Assembly: GCF_024748615.1 (NCBI RefSeq)
Contig: NZ_CP087168.1
Location: 1,860,001-1,924,000, forward strand
Length of the DNA: 64,000 nt
Source: Pseudomonas sp. B21-048
GTDB taxonomy: Bacteria > Pseudomonadota > Gammaproteobacteria > Pseudomonadales > Pseudomonadaceae
Reading direction: 5' to 3'
Shown here piece after piece: positions 37,303 through 46,278 of the stretch (the stretch's first letter is position 1; each line of letters begins with the position of its first letter). Both the position numbers and the translations under genes were made by a program. The notes under the pieces were generated by a model. That model did not search any database. It had not been told where the DNA came from and saw nothing but the letters and a program-made list of their open reading frames with translations.

Positions 37303-38744
37303 CAGTGAGCTCCAACTACAGCAATCTGTTCAGCAGCTTTGGCTTCAGCCGGGTTCGAGGCACGTACGGTACGCCATACGTTGTAGGCCATGAACAGCAT
37401 GCCGCTGGCGAAGAACGCACCGCCCAGGGCGCGAACGATAAAGCCTGGGTGGCTGGCTTGCAGTGCTTCGACGAACGAGTAGGTGAGCGTGCCGTCGTCG
37501 TTGATTGCACGCCACATCAGGCCCTGGGTGATGCCGTTGACCCACATCGATGCGATGTACAGAACGGTACCGATGGTCGCGAGCCAGAAGTGCGTGTTGA
37601 TCAGGCCGATGCTGTGCATCTGCACACGACCGAACAGTTTCGGGATCATGTGGTAGATCGCGCCGATCGAAATCATCGCCACCCAGCCAAGCGCGCCAGC
37701 GTGTACGTGGCCGATGGTCCAGTCGGTGTAGTGCGACAGCGAGTTGACGGTCTTGATGGCCATCATCGGGCCTTCGAAGGTCGACATGCCGTAGAACGCC
37801 AGCGACACCACGAGGAAGCGCAGGATCGGGTCGGTGCGCAGCTTATGCCAGGCGCCCGACAGGGTCATCATGCCGTTGATCATGCCGCCCCAGCTCGGAG
37901 CCAGCAGGATGATCGACATCGCCATGCCCAGGGACTGAGCCCAGTCCGGCAGTGCGGTGTAATGCAGGTGGTGCGGACCGGCCCAGATGTACAGGGTGAT
38001 CAGCGCCCAGAAGTGCACGATCGACAGACGATAGGAGTAGATCGGACGCTCGGCCTGCTTCGGAACGAAGTAGTACATCATCCCCAGGAAGCCAGTGGTC
38101 AGGAAGAAGCCCACGGCATTGTGGCCGTACCACCACTGGATCATTGCGTCAGTCGCACCGGCGTAGGCCGAGTAGGACTTGAAGAAACTGACCGGCAGGG
38201 AGGCGTGGTTGACGATGTGCAGCATCGCCGTCACGACGATGAAGGCACCGTAGAACCAGTTACCGACATAGATGTGCTTGGTCTTGCGCTTGGTGATGGT
38301 GCCGAAGAACACCAGACCGTAAGTAACCCAGACGATGGCCAGCAGAATAGCCAGGGGCCATTCCAGTTCCGCGTATTCCTTGGTGGTGGTGTAACCCAGC
38401 GGCAAGGTCACGATCGCGCCGACGATCACCGCTTGCCAACCCCAGAAGGTGAAGGCCGCGAGGCTGTCGGAAATCAGTCGCGTTTGGCAGGTTCGCTGCA
38501 CGACGTAATAGGAAGTGGCAAACAACGCACAACCACCGAAGGCGAAAATCACCAGGTTAGTGTGCAACGGGCGTAAGCGTCCAAAAGTCGTCCACGGCAG
38601 ACCGAAGTTCAATTCCGGCCATACGAGCTGTGAGGCGATGAAGACACCGAGCCCCATGCCAAGGATCCCCCAGACCACCGTCATGATGGCGAACTGGCGG
38701 ACTACCTTATAGTTATAAGCAGTCGGACTGATTGCTGTGCTCAT
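37302..38744 (-). CDS. ccoN: cbb3 oxidase catalytic subunit CcoN, operon 1
   Basis: The haem-copper catalytic subunit (480 residues), with 12 membrane segments, reduces oxygen to water with high affinity and pumps protons. Haem and copper ligand regions are visible: [43 protein letters not shown] and [14 protein letters not shown] use the ATG at 38744; the upstream extension is non-coding. Operon 1 in other pseudomonads is expressed at a steady level, with operon 2 more Anr-dependent. A box with one mismatch lies 86 bases upstream here. Confidence 0.97.
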   Translation of the reverse strand: MSTAISPTAYNYKVVRQFAIMTVVWGILGMGLGVFIASQLVWPELNFGLPWTTFGRLRPLHTNLVIFAFGGCALFATSYYVVQRTCQTRLISDSLAAFTFWGWQAVIVGAIVTLPLGYTTTKEYAELEWPLAILLAIVWVTYGLVFFGTITKRKTKHIYVGNWFYGAFIVVTAMLHIVNHASLPVSFFKSYSAYAGATDAMIQWWYGHNAVGFFLTTGFLGMMYYFVPKQAERPIYSYRLSIVHFWALITLYIWAGPHHLHYTALPDWAQSLGMAMSIILLAPSWGGMINGMMTLSGAWHKLRTDPILRFLVVSLAFYGMSTFEGPMMAIKTVNSLSHYTDWTIGHVHAGALGWVAMISIGAIYHMIPKLFGRVQMHSIGLINTHFWLATIGTVLYIASMWVNGITQGLMWRAINDDGTLTYSFVEALQASHPGFIVRALGGAFFASGMLFMAYNVWRTVRASNPAEAKAAEQIAVVGAH

Positions 38745-38829
38745 TCTAAGGTTCCACGGTTTGGGTGTTTTATTAGGAGTAAAAATCGGCCGCAAGTATG
38801 GAGAAAGCGGGGGGGCATTGCAACGCGCC

Positions 38830-38843
38830 ATGACGTGGGTCAA
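38830..38843 (-). promoter_or_regulatory. Probable Anr box upstream of ccoN (operon 1)
   Basis: On the minus strand TTGACCCACGTCAT matches TTGAY-N4-RTCAA except for the last base. It lies 86 bases upstream of the ccoN1 ATG. Confidence 0.6.
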
Positions 38844-39187
38844 TGCTTTCAAAAGCTGATTCTGCGGCCTTTCCATGCGCCGCGTAAGGACAAAATTGCC
38901 CTCGGACAAAATGTCGCAACGGATGAAAGAGGCGAGGGGGTCAGGTCAGTTGTAACGGCGTATGTTCAAACACGACGATCGGTAACAGAGGGCAAAGAGA
39001 ACGATCAGCCGGTGTCTACCAGCCTTTGCGGCCTGTCATCGAGCAAATTCGTCGAACACATCGGGTTGAATCGACCTGGAACCGGCGCTGGACCGTCCGC
39101 ATCGCAGGGAAGCTTAGACCCGAATCCGGCGAACCGAAAGGAAGACCAAGGGAGGGTGTGACAAAAAGAAGCAGTGGGGGAGCTTTA

Positions 39188-39226
39188 AGCTGCAAGCATC
39201 AAGAGGGATCTCGTTGCTTGCAGCTT
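39188..39226. repeat. 39-nt AGCTGCAAGC repeat, left copy
   Basis: A stem-forming repeat: AGCTGCAAGC at the start and GCTTGCAGCT at the end. It is 36/39 identical and in the same orientation as the copy at 42911-42949, at the other side of the cassette. Confidence 0.8.
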
Positions 39227-39262
39227 GAAACTTGCTGCTCTACGGTGCCGCTTCTCTGCACC

Positions 39263-40204
39263 TTAGGTCGTGACGCTAGGACTGTCAGTGGCTTTTACCT
39301 TGGGCTTGTAGAAGGCAATGGTCAGTGCAGTGAAGATCAACCCCACACCTGCCATGTCCTGCAAACTCAGATGATTTCCAAACAAAGCGAAATCAATGAA
39401 GATTGCCACCACCGGCGTGGCGAATGCATAGGGTGATAACCTGGCGGGGCCCCATGCTTTTAGGAGCACAATGTACAGCACAAAGCCAATGGCAGAGCCC
39501 ACCACCACCAGCCATATCCAGGCAAACAGTACATCAGGCCTGAAGATCGCCAAGTAGTCCGCAGACGTATGAGACGGTATCTCGAATATCAGCGAACCCA
39601 CGAGTGTCATGGCACCGCCAATAAGGTTTTGCCAACCCGCGATAGCCACTGGCGAGTTCCTCGCCAACAGGGGACGACCTTTCACGGATCCATAACAGTA
39701 ACTCACGGTTCCCAGTACGATGGCCAACAGTCCCAGCAACGTTGGGCTAGCCAACGCTGTGGAATCATTATTCTCCACTATTCCATGGGCAAAGATCACG
39801 CCTAGCCCCGCCAGGCCAACCAAACCGGACAGCAGGCTGGTGCGCTTGAACTTCTCGCCGGTGAGCAATGATGTGAATAGCGGCAGAAGTATCGGAATGG
39901 CACCCTGAACCACGATGGCGACCATACCGGCCGAGACAAACTGCTCACCCCAGAAAATCAATGCAAAGCAAACTGAGACTACCAGTAGCGACATGACATT
40001 CAGTTCACGCCAGTCGGAGGCTTTGACGAGCAGTGAGCGCCAGCCATTCATTATCGCCGCGATCATGAGTATCAGCGCGCCGGCAATCAGGAACCGTGTG
40101 CCTGCAAAGTATAAGGGGGGGACGGCGGCCACCCCAACCTTGATGGCGACCCATGTTGTGCCCCAACTCAGGCACAACGTTATGAACAGCACAGCATTGA
40201 GCAT
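39263..40204 (-). CDS. EamA/DMT family exporter
   Basis: An inner-membrane protein of 313 residues with ten predicted membrane segments in two EamA repeats, each starting with a typical segment (LCLSWGTTWVAIKVG and LGTVSYCYGSVKGR). Members export amino acids, metabolites or drugs. Its ATG overlaps the stop of the cupin-methyltransferase gene, so the two are translationally coupled. The simplest reading is that it exports the product of that enzyme. The substrate cannot be told from sequence. Confidence 0.85.
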   Translation of the reverse strand: MLNAVLFITLCLSWGTTWVAIKVGVAAVPPLYFAGTRFLIAGALILMIAAIMNGWRSLLVKASDWRELNVMSLLVVSVCFALIFWGEQFVSAGMVAIVVQGAIPILLPLFTSLLTGEKFKRTSLLSGLVGLAGLGVIFAHGIVENNDSTALASPTLLGLLAIVLGTVSYCYGSVKGRPLLARNSPVAIAGWQNLIGGAMTLVGSLIFEIPSHTSADYLAIFRPDVLFAWIWLVVVGSAIGFVLYIVLLKAWGPARLSPYAFATPVVAIFIDFALFGNHLSLQDMAGVGLIFTALTIAFYKPKVKATDSPSVTT

Positions 40205-41352
40205 CAGGAAGGTCTCCTACAGATCGCGATAGCGGAATTGCCAAATGTGAACTTGTCCTCCTCGAGCACTTCGATATCGACAAAGCCTGCATTTCGAAGC
40301 TCGTCACGCAAGGCATCGCCAGACATGACCTTGTTGTGCAAAACCTCCATCATAACTTCCTTGGTTGTACCGTCGGAGAGCCTGATCTTGCGCGGGATGA
40401 CGTCCCCAAATTGTGCATTCTCAATCGTCTGATAATCATCCAGCGACCAGAACCCCTTGCCCCAATCTTTCTTGCAGTGATTGAGGATAAAGGTGCCACC
40501 TGGTCTCAGTAACGCGAATGTGCGTGCCAGATGTTTTGCTCTGTGATCACTGGAATCCATCATATGCAGGCAGCCCATGTTTAGGGCAACCGAAAAACTC
40601 TCGTCTCTCAGACCGCGCAGGAAGACTACGTCGCGTTCGAGGAAGTTTGGGGACAGCTTATGCTGCGCTGCGATCTCTCGGGCTCGATCCAACGCGGCGG
40701 CGGATACGTCGACACCCGTCACATTGAAGCCTTGTGAGGCAAGCCAAATGGTGTCTCGTCCTTCACCACAACCCAGATCAAGAATTTTTTCATGCGCCTT
40801 ATCGATGATCAGTTCAGGCACCATCATGACCACAATGTCGTTGGGCTCCTGGGTTTCCCAAGTCGTGCCTCCCTCAGCGTAGGTCTGGGCATAGCGTTTA
40901 TCGTACCCCCAGTAATAGGGCGGCTGTACTGGCCTCACATCAGCCATGCTCTCCATGATCTGGGCAAGATCAAGCTCTACGGACAGCGCAATGAAACTGA
41001 CCTCACCATAATCGCTTACCGGTATTACATGAGTCCTTGCGCCAGCCTTCACCAGCACCTGATCTCCGCTTTTTACATACTCTGGCGAGTTATTCGCGCT
41101 ATCGACCTTTACACCCCCCGACGTGATAAACAGCAGAAGATCATTTGTTGGAGTGAGTTGCACAGCAGTGCTCAGATGGTGGTACTCCGCGATCCAGCCA
41201 TCCCTAAAGGACAGTTTGCCTAAGCCAGATGAGCATTCAAGAGAGAGGTACCCTAATGCCTCTAATACCCGGTCCCGTGGCAGATCTTGAGGCATGAGCC
41301 GTGAGAGTTCACTCAAATGTGTGAGCGTGACTTTGTTGCGTGCGTTACTCAT
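40204..41352 (-). CDS. Cupin-methyltransferase fusion protein
   Basis: A 382-residue two-domain protein. Residues 1-140 resemble a cupin (TNDLLLFITSGGVKVDS, then GDQVLVKAGARTHVIPVSD, where H lies in the second half-barrel). Residues 175-382 are a class I SAM-dependent methyltransferase with KILDLGCGEGRDTIWLASQG (motif I), TGVDVSAAALDRA, then MGCLHMM and LLRPGGTFIL. The Cys-Gly-Glu-Gly-Arg-Asp motif I is like that of tellurite/thiopurine-type methyltransferases. The small-molecule substrate is unknown. It is the middle gene of a three-gene cassette, with lower GC than the cco genes. Confidence 0.8.
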   Translation of the reverse strand: MSNARNKVTLTHLSELSRLMPQDLPRDRVLEALGYLSLECSSGLGKLSFRDGWIAEYHHLSTAVQLTPTNDLLLFITSGGVKVDSANNSPEYVKSGDQVLVKAGARTHVIPVSDYGEVSFIALSVELDLAQIMESMADVRPVQPPYYWGYDKRYAQTYAEGGTTWETQEPNDIVVMMVPELIIDKAHEKILDLGCGEGRDTIWLASQGFNVTGVDVSAAALDRAREIAAQHKLSPNFLERDVVFLRGLRDESFSVALNMGCLHMMDSSDHRAKHLARTFALLRPGGTFILNHCKKDWGKGFWSLDDYQTIENAQFGDVIPRKIRLSDGTTKEVMMEVLHNKVMSGDALRDELRNAGFVDIEVLEEDKFTFGNSAIAICRRPS

Positions 41353-41364
41353 GCTGAATTCCTT

Positions 41365-42576
41365 TCAGTCCAATACAGTTTCAGAGGTGCGGACTTGCGA
41401 CGCACTGCCACTGGCAAAGCGAAGTGCGGTTTCAAGTAATATTTCAAGTATTTCGCGTTGGGCGCGGCTACCACCAATGCGATACCAGCGGCTCCGGGAG
41501 TGCTGCAAGCTATCGGCGCAGTTGCTGTAGTCTTCCTCGGCGAACGCCGCTATGGCATTGATCAATTGCTGGCCGATCTGCTGCAGATCCTCGTCCAACC
41601 CCCGAAGAGGTGGGCGCTCCCTGAGTTTTTTCAGCAAAGTGTGATCACCGGCCAGCATGAACGCGATGGCTGCATGCAGATCGTTGAAGTAAGACAACGA
41701 GTTGTAGATTGACGGCGCCCAGTTCCTTGCAAGCAATACATATTCCGCCGAAAAGGTCGGGCGTGAGAGTTGGCTGCAGTACAGACGGATACAGTAATTC
41801 ACGGCATCGAGGTCTTGCTCGGCATGATGTCCGGCGGTCAGAGACCTGAACCCTCGATATGCCAATAGCGAAGGCTTGATGTGGCCGGTCTGCAGCAAAG
41901 AAACAGCCAAGTGCCAATTCACGTGGATGTTCATGCCAGCATTATCTCGCCACGCTACGGCTCGTTGAAGGTGATCGACTATCGTCCCGTGATTGCCTGC
42001 ACCATGCCATGCATGCACCAGGGCGTGCAGGCTGTAGATGTCATCGGCGTTCTTCTGGTGTGCCTCCAGTGCAAGTGGAAGCGCTTCGACGTAGCGACCC
42101 TGCTCACATAGAGAGAAAGCGAGAATACCCTGATAAAAGCCGCCTAGAATTGGGTCGTGGCACCGGGCATCATTCAACAGGTATTCCCCGTAGCGATCTG
42201 GGTAACCGTGAAGAAAGTCGAACATGTGCAGCAAGAATGAAGCAACAATGTCGCAGGGGAATTGTTCGAGGTGGAAGACCCAGCAACGCCTGGTAGCGAT
42301 CAGGTCGCCGGTGGCCCAATTGATCAATGCAGAAAAGGCATTGGGGTATGCGGCGCATAATGCTGTGAAGTCATTTGATATAATTTCGCGGGCGATTTCG
42401 CGATCACGCAAATTCAAGTTGCAGAGTAATTCGAAGGCATTCAGAGCCTTTGCGTACTCACCAGACACTGCCTCTGCATTGCTTGTCACCGAATGTTGTC
42501 CCAGGCGTTGAGCAAGCAGGGCAATAGATATATTCATGTCTATACTGGCTAACCCGCCAGTCTGCGTCCTTGGCAT
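41365..42576 (-). CDS. TPR-like protein resembling TTC38
   Basis: An all-helical protein of 403 residues. The segment DIYSLHALVHAWHGAGN followed by NIHVNWHLAVSLLQTGH resembles the paired HAxxH and NxxWHxA motifs of the TTC38 family, found in bacteria and eukaryotes, whose molecular role is not established. The start at 42576 has AGGA seven bases upstream; the ATG at 42537 has none. It is the first gene of the cassette, 12 bases before the methyltransferase gene. No signal peptide. Assignment to TTC38 is by motif recall and should be treated as tentative. Confidence 0.6.
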   Translation of the reverse strand: MPRTQTGGLASIDMNISIALLAQRLGQHSVTSNAEAVSGEYAKALNAFELLCNLNLRDREIAREIISNDFTALCAAYPNAFSALINWATGDLIATRRCWVFHLEQFPCDIVASFLLHMFDFLHGYPDRYGEYLLNDARCHDPILGGFYQGILAFSLCEQGRYVEALPLALEAHQKNADDIYSLHALVHAWHGAGNHGTIVDHLQRAVAWRDNAGMNIHVNWHLAVSLLQTGHIKPSLLAYRGFRSLTAGHHAEQDLDAVNYCIRLYCSQLSRPTFSAEYVLLARNWAPSIYNSLSYFNDLHAAIAFMLAGDHTLLKKLRERPPLRGLDEDLQQIGQQLINAIAAFAEEDYSNCADSLQHSRSRWYRIGGSRAQREILEILLETALRFASGSASQVRTSETVLD

Positions 42577-42647
42577 CTGTTTGTCCTATCCATCCATCAG
42601 ACTGTTTGAGAGAACCAATAAAGGCGATTCACTTACAGGAGGGAGTT

Positions 42648-42692
42648 ATGACATGTGCTAGAGACCATGCGGTCTATATTCATGTGCACTAA
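42648..42692 (+). CDS. Candidate 14-residue peptide ORF
   Basis: ATG to TAA encodes MTCARDHAVYIHVH, preceded by AGGAGGGAGTT, a near-ideal ribosome binding site at five-base spacing. It is too short to judge by codon use. It is divergent from the TTC38-like gene. It could be a leader peptide, a remnant of a lost gene or chance. Confidence 0.3.
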   Translation: MTCARDHAVYIHVH

Positions 42693-42797
42693 GAGCATGA
42701 GCCCCCCCCTGTAGTGGTCGTACTTATGCCAGCGCGGCCTTTATCGGCAAGGTGTAAAGGCGAACTGGAGTTGGATGATAGACGAGGGGGTCGAGTC

Positions 42798-42825
42798 AAA
42801 TAACTATCAGATCTGATAGTTATTT
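42798..42825. promoter_or_regulatory. 28-nt perfect palindrome
   Basis: AAATAACTATCAGA followed directly by its complement TCTGATAGTTATTT, with no loop and no mismatch. It is AT-rich and located 222 bases upstream of the cassette. It could be an operator, a recombination site or a weak terminator for a transcript ending in the flanking T run. Confidence 0.55.
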
Positions 42826-42910
42826 TTATACAGTTGAGTCTGCTAGATTTGCCCGCGCTGTTGCTGTGGACCATGCGGGTGCTCTGAAGGCAAAGGGATT
42901 AAGAGCCGGG

Positions 42911-42949
42911 AGCTGCAAGCTTCAAGAGAGATCTCGTCGCTTGCAGCTT
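42911..42949. repeat. 39-nt AGCTGCAAGC repeat, right copy
   Basis: 36/39 identical to the copy at 39188-39226, same orientation. A further degenerate piece (GTAGCTTGAAACTTGC) follows and runs up to the ccoP2 stop. Confidence 0.8.
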
Positions 42950-42961
42950 TCGCTTTTGACT

Positions 42962-43918
42962 CTACTTACCGCTTGTAGCTTGAAACTTGCCGTTCAACTG
43001 CTCATCACCTCTGGAAAGGCTATACACATAAGCCGCGAGCAGTTGCACCTTATCGTTGCCGAGCAATTCGTTCTGCGCCGGCATATGGCCCTGGCGGCCA
43101 TGACGAATGGTTTGTTGCAGTTGCGCCAGGCTTGTACCGTAGATAAATCCGGCCGGTTGCGTCAGATTCGGCGCCCCCATGGCTTCAGTGCCCTGGCCGT
43201 TTGCCCCATGACAGGCCACGCAGGTGCTGCTGAACGCTTGCTGTCCAGCGTGCAGATCAGCTGTGCTGCCTTCCGGCAAGGGCAGGCCGGCCAGTTCATG
43301 ACGCACATAGGCTGCAACGTTCTTCACACCAGCATCGCCGAGGATTTGACCCCAGGCCGGCATCGCGGCCATGCGACCACCCATGATGGTCGTTTTGATC
43401 ATGTCGGTATCGCCGCCCCAGCGCCAATTGCTGTCGGCCAGGTTAGGGAAGCCGAACGCGCCCTTGGCATCCGACCCGTGGCACACCGAGCAATTGGATG
43501 CAAACAGACGACCACCCATTTTCAGCGCTAGCGGGTCCTTGGCCACTTCTTCGATGGGCATGGCAGCGAATTTGGCGAAGATCGGCCCGAACTTCGCGTC
43601 AGCCTTGTTCATCTCCTTTTCCCATTCGTGGACGCCGGTCCAGCCGTTCTCGTAACCGGGCAGGATGCCTTTCCAGTTGCCCAGGCCCGGGTAAAGCACC
43701 AGATAACCAACGGCAAACACCAAGGTCCCGGCGAACAGCATGAACCACCACTGCGGCAGCGGGTTGTCGTACTCCTCGATGCCGTCGAAGCTGTGGCCCA
43801 TGGTCTGGTCGGTGCTGCCCTTGGTTTCTCCTCGGCGCGTACCGATCAGTAGCCAGGTCAGGCCGATCAGGCTGCCGATGGTCAGTACGCAGATCCACGT
43901 ACTCCAGAAGGTGGTCAT
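42962..43918 (-). CDS. ccoP: cbb3 oxidase dihaem subunit CcoP, operon 2
   Basis: The 318-residue dihaem subunit of the second oxidase, with the same layout as CcoP of operon 1: two membrane segments, then CSVCH and CVACH haem sites. It lacks a 14-residue segment present after LPGY in the first copy. The start at 43918 has AAGGAGT upstream; longer readings are artefacts. It overlaps ccoQ by four bases. It is the last gene of operon 2. Confidence 0.96.
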   Translation of the reverse strand: MTTFWSTWICVLTIGSLIGLTWLLIGTRRGETKGSTDQTMGHSFDGIEEYDNPLPQWWFMLFAGTLVFAVGYLVLYPGLGNWKGILPGYENGWTGVHEWEKEMNKADAKFGPIFAKFAAMPIEEVAKDPLALKMGGRLFASNCSVCHGSDAKGAFGFPNLADSNWRWGGDTDMIKTTIMGGRMAAMPAWGQILGDAGVKNVAAYVRHELAGLPLPEGSTADLHAGQQAFSSTCVACHGANGQGTEAMGAPNLTQPAGFIYGTSLAQLQQTIRHGRQGHMPAQNELLGNDKVQLLAAYVYSLSRGDEQLNGKFQATSGK

Positions 43919-44136
43919 GGCTGGGTACTCCTTGTGGCGGATTCTTGTTGGGTGCTGTTTTCGGATGGCGGCTCGTCGGCGAATGGCAGCAGGCGCGCTT
44001 CGGCGAACTCCGGATTGCGCTTGCTGTTGAACACCCACAGCGTCAGGCCGACGAAGGCCACGAACACCACGACCGTGCCTAAGCCTCGGATCATTCCACC
44101 GCTTATTTCGCTGACTATTTCAAAGGGCATGGACAT
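43915..44136 (-). CDS. ccoQ: cbb3 oxidase small subunit CcoQ, operon 2
   Basis: A 73-residue bitopic protein, 12 residues longer than CcoQ of operon 1. The membrane segment is [20 protein letters not shown], followed by [20 protein letters not shown]. An internal ATG 14 codons in would give a protein of operon 1 size; the longer start lies three bases after ccoO. Confidence 0.9.
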   Translation of the reverse strand: MSMPFEIVSEISGGMIRGLGTVVVFVAFVGLTLWVFNSKRNPEFAEARLLPFADEPPSENSTQQESATRSTQP

Positions 44137-44139
44137 GGC

Positions 44140-44748
44140 TCACCTCTTGCTCTTGATGGCAGTGCCGAGCACTTGCAGGTAGGCGACCAGCGCGTCCATT
44201 TCGGTTTTGCCCTGGAGCGAGGCTGTGGCACCGGAGATGTCTTCGTCGGTGTACGGCACGCCGAGGGTGCGCATGGCGCGGATCTTGGTTTCGGTGTGGC
44301 TGCTGTCGACCTGATTGGCCACTAGCCATGGGTAGGCCGGCATCTTCGATTCCGGCACCACGTTGCGCGGGTTGTACAAGTGCGCGCGGTGCCAGTCTTC
44401 GGAGTAGCGACCGCCTACTCGGGCCAGGTCAGGTCCGGTTCGTTTCGAACCCCAGAGGAACGGATGATCCCAGACACTTTCCCCGGCCACCGAGTAGTGG
44501 CCATAGCGCTCGGTCTCGGCGCGGAACGGGCGGATCATTTGCGAATGGCAACCGACGCAGCCTTCGCGGATGTAAATGTCACGACCTTCCAGTTGCAGCG
44601 CGGTGTAGGGCTTCATGCCTTCGACTGGCTTATTGGTCACGTCCTGAAAAAACAGCGGGACGATCTGGGTCAGGCCGCCGATGCTCACGGCGAATACCAT
44701 CAGCAACATCAGCAGGCCGACGTTTTTCTCGATTGTTTCGTGTTTCAT
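44140..44748 (-). CDS. ccoO: cbb3 oxidase monohaem subunit CcoO, operon 2
   Basis: A 202-residue membrane-anchored cytochrome c with haem site [11 protein letters not shown]. It is nearly identical to the operon 1 copy through the haem region, with most changes in the C-terminal third ([17 protein letters not shown]). Ten bases after ccoN. Confidence 0.97.
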   Translation of the reverse strand: MKHETIEKNVGLLMLLMVFAVSIGGLTQIVPLFFQDVTNKPVEGMKPYTALQLEGRDIYIREGCVGCHSQMIRPFRAETERYGHYSVAGESVWDHPFLWGSKRTGPDLARVGGRYSEDWHRAHLYNPRNVVPESKMPAYPWLVANQVDSSHTETKIRAMRTLGVPYTDEDISGATASLQGKTEMDALVAYLQVLGTAIKSKR

Positions 44749-44758
44749 GGCGGCCTCC

Positions 44759-46183
44759 TCAGGCTATCTGCGCGGCAGCGGCGGCTTCGGCAGGCTGCGA
44801 GGCCCGCACGGTGCGCCAGGTGTTGTAAGCCATCAGGAACATGCCACTGAGGAAGACCACGCCGCCCACCAGTCGCACGACGAAGCCTGGGTGGCTGGCC
44901 ACCAGGGTTTCGACGAAGGAATAAGTCAGCGTGCCGTCCTCGTTGACGGCGCGCCACATCAGGCCCTGGGCGATGCCGTTGACCCACATCGACGCGATGT
45001 ACAGCACGGTGCCGATGGTTGCGAGCCAGAAGTGCGCGTTGATCAGACCGATGCTGTGCATCTGCGTACGGCCGAAGATTTTCGGGATCATATGGTACAG
45101 AGCGCCGATGGAAATCATCGCCACCCAGCCGAGCGCGCCGGCGTGAACGTGGCCGATGGTCCAGTCGGTGTAGTGGGAGAGGGCGTTCACTGTTTTGATC
45201 GCCATCATCGGCCCTTCGAAGGTCGACATGCCGTAGAACGCCAGCGACACCACGAGGAAACGCAGGATCGGGTCGCTGCGCAACTTATGCCACGCACCCG
45301 AGAGCGTCATCATCCCGTTGATCATCCCGCCCCAGCTTGGCGCCAGCAGGATCAGCGACATCACCATGCCCAACGACTGTGCCCAGTCCGGCAGTGCGGT
45401 GTAGTGCAAGTGGTGCGGGCCGGCCCAGATGTACAGGGTGATCAGCGCCCAGAAGTGAACGATGGACAAGCGATAGGAATACACCGGACGCTCGGCCTGT
45501 TTCGGCACGAAGTAGTACATCATCCCGAGGAAACCGGCGGTGAGGAAAAAGCCTACGGCGTTGTGACCGTACCACCATTGCACCATGGCGTCGGTTGCGC
45601 CGGCGTATAGGGAATAGGACTTGGTGAAACTCACCGGCAATTCCAGGTTGTTGACGATGTGCAAGATCGCCACGGTGATGATGAAGCCACCGAAGAACCA
45701 GTTACCGACGTAGATGTGTTTGGTCTTGCGCTGCATGATCGTGCCGAAGAACACGACGGCATAGGCCACCCAGACGATGGTGATCAGGATGTCGATCGGC
45801 CATTCCAGCTCGGCGTATTCCTTGGAACTGGTGTAACCCAGTGGCAGGCTGATGGCCGCCAACAGAATCACAAGCTGCCAGCCCCAGAAGCAGAACGCGG
45901 CGATTTTCGGCGCAAACAATCGGGTCTGGCAGGTGCGTTGTACTGAATAGAAGGAACTGGCGAACAGGGCGCAACCGCCGAAAGCGAAGATTACCGCGTT
46001 GGTGTGCAGCGGACGCAGACGGCCGAAGCTGGTCCATGGCAGGTTGAAGTTGAGTTCAGGCCAGACCAATTGAGCGGCGAGAAAAACCCCGAGCCCCATG
46101 CCGACGATGCCCCACACCACCGTCATAATGGCGAATTGGCGGACCACCTTGTAGTTGTAGGCGGTACTGATAGAAGTGTTCAT
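44759..46183 (-). CDS. ccoN: cbb3 oxidase catalytic subunit CcoN, operon 2
   Basis: The 474-residue haem-copper subunit of the second oxidase, with the same ligand regions as operon 1 ([56 protein letters not shown]). Most differences lie in the N-terminal 190 residues and the C-terminus. An exact Anr box lies 121 bases upstream, inside the coding region of the divergent hydrolase, in line with the stronger low-oxygen induction known for operon 2 in pseudomonads. Confidence 0.97.
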   Translation of the reverse strand: MNTSISTAYNYKVVRQFAIMTVVWGIVGMGLGVFLAAQLVWPELNFNLPWTSFGRLRPLHTNAVIFAFGGCALFASSFYSVQRTCQTRLFAPKIAAFCFWGWQLVILLAAISLPLGYTSSKEYAELEWPIDILITIVWVAYAVVFFGTIMQRKTKHIYVGNWFFGGFIITVAILHIVNNLELPVSFTKSYSLYAGATDAMVQWWYGHNAVGFFLTAGFLGMMYYFVPKQAERPVYSYRLSIVHFWALITLYIWAGPHHLHYTALPDWAQSLGMVMSLILLAPSWGGMINGMMTLSGAWHKLRSDPILRFLVVSLAFYGMSTFEGPMMAIKTVNALSHYTDWTIGHVHAGALGWVAMISIGALYHMIPKIFGRTQMHSIGLINAHFWLATIGTVLYIASMWVNGIAQGLMWRAVNEDGTLTYSFVETLVASHPGFVVRLVGGVVFLSGMFLMAYNTWRTVRASQPAEAAAAAQIA

Positions 46184-46278
46184 GGTTCCCCATCCACGGT
46201 TCAGCCGAAGTGAGCACGTTTGCGCAAGGCAACGCTCCCTTCGCCTGGAGTTATAGGCAGACTAAAAGCGAGGCAAGC

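Larger units (their letters stand above)
38745..39262. other. Region between ccoN1 and the EamA gene
   Basis: About 520 bases. The first 120 hold the ccoN1 leader and Anr-type box. The middle 300 have no convincing gene; a plus-strand ORF here (38835-39161) lacks codon bias and a ribosome binding site. The last part holds the AGCTGCAAGC repeat at 39188-39226, the left edge of the inserted cassette. Confidence 0.55.
42577..42961. other. Control region upstream of the cassette
   Basis: About 385 bases between the TTC38-like gene and ccoP2. It contains a 14-codon ORF with a perfect ribosome binding site (42648-42692), a 28-nt perfect palindrome (42798-42825), a ten-base direct repeat GACCATGCGG (42664-ish and 42869-ish) and the right AGCTGCAAGC repeat. 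It should hold the cassette promoter. Confidence 0.55.

Noticed and set aside
37305..38576. A 423-codon plus-strand ORF opposite ccoN1, with a similar one opposite ccoN2
   Set aside because: It is an antisense shadow of a conserved membrane protein; the same shadow appears at the second ccoN.
38835..39161. A 108-codon plus-strand ORF between ccoN1 and the EamA gene
   Set aside because: No ribosome binding site, no codon bias and no recognisable motif.
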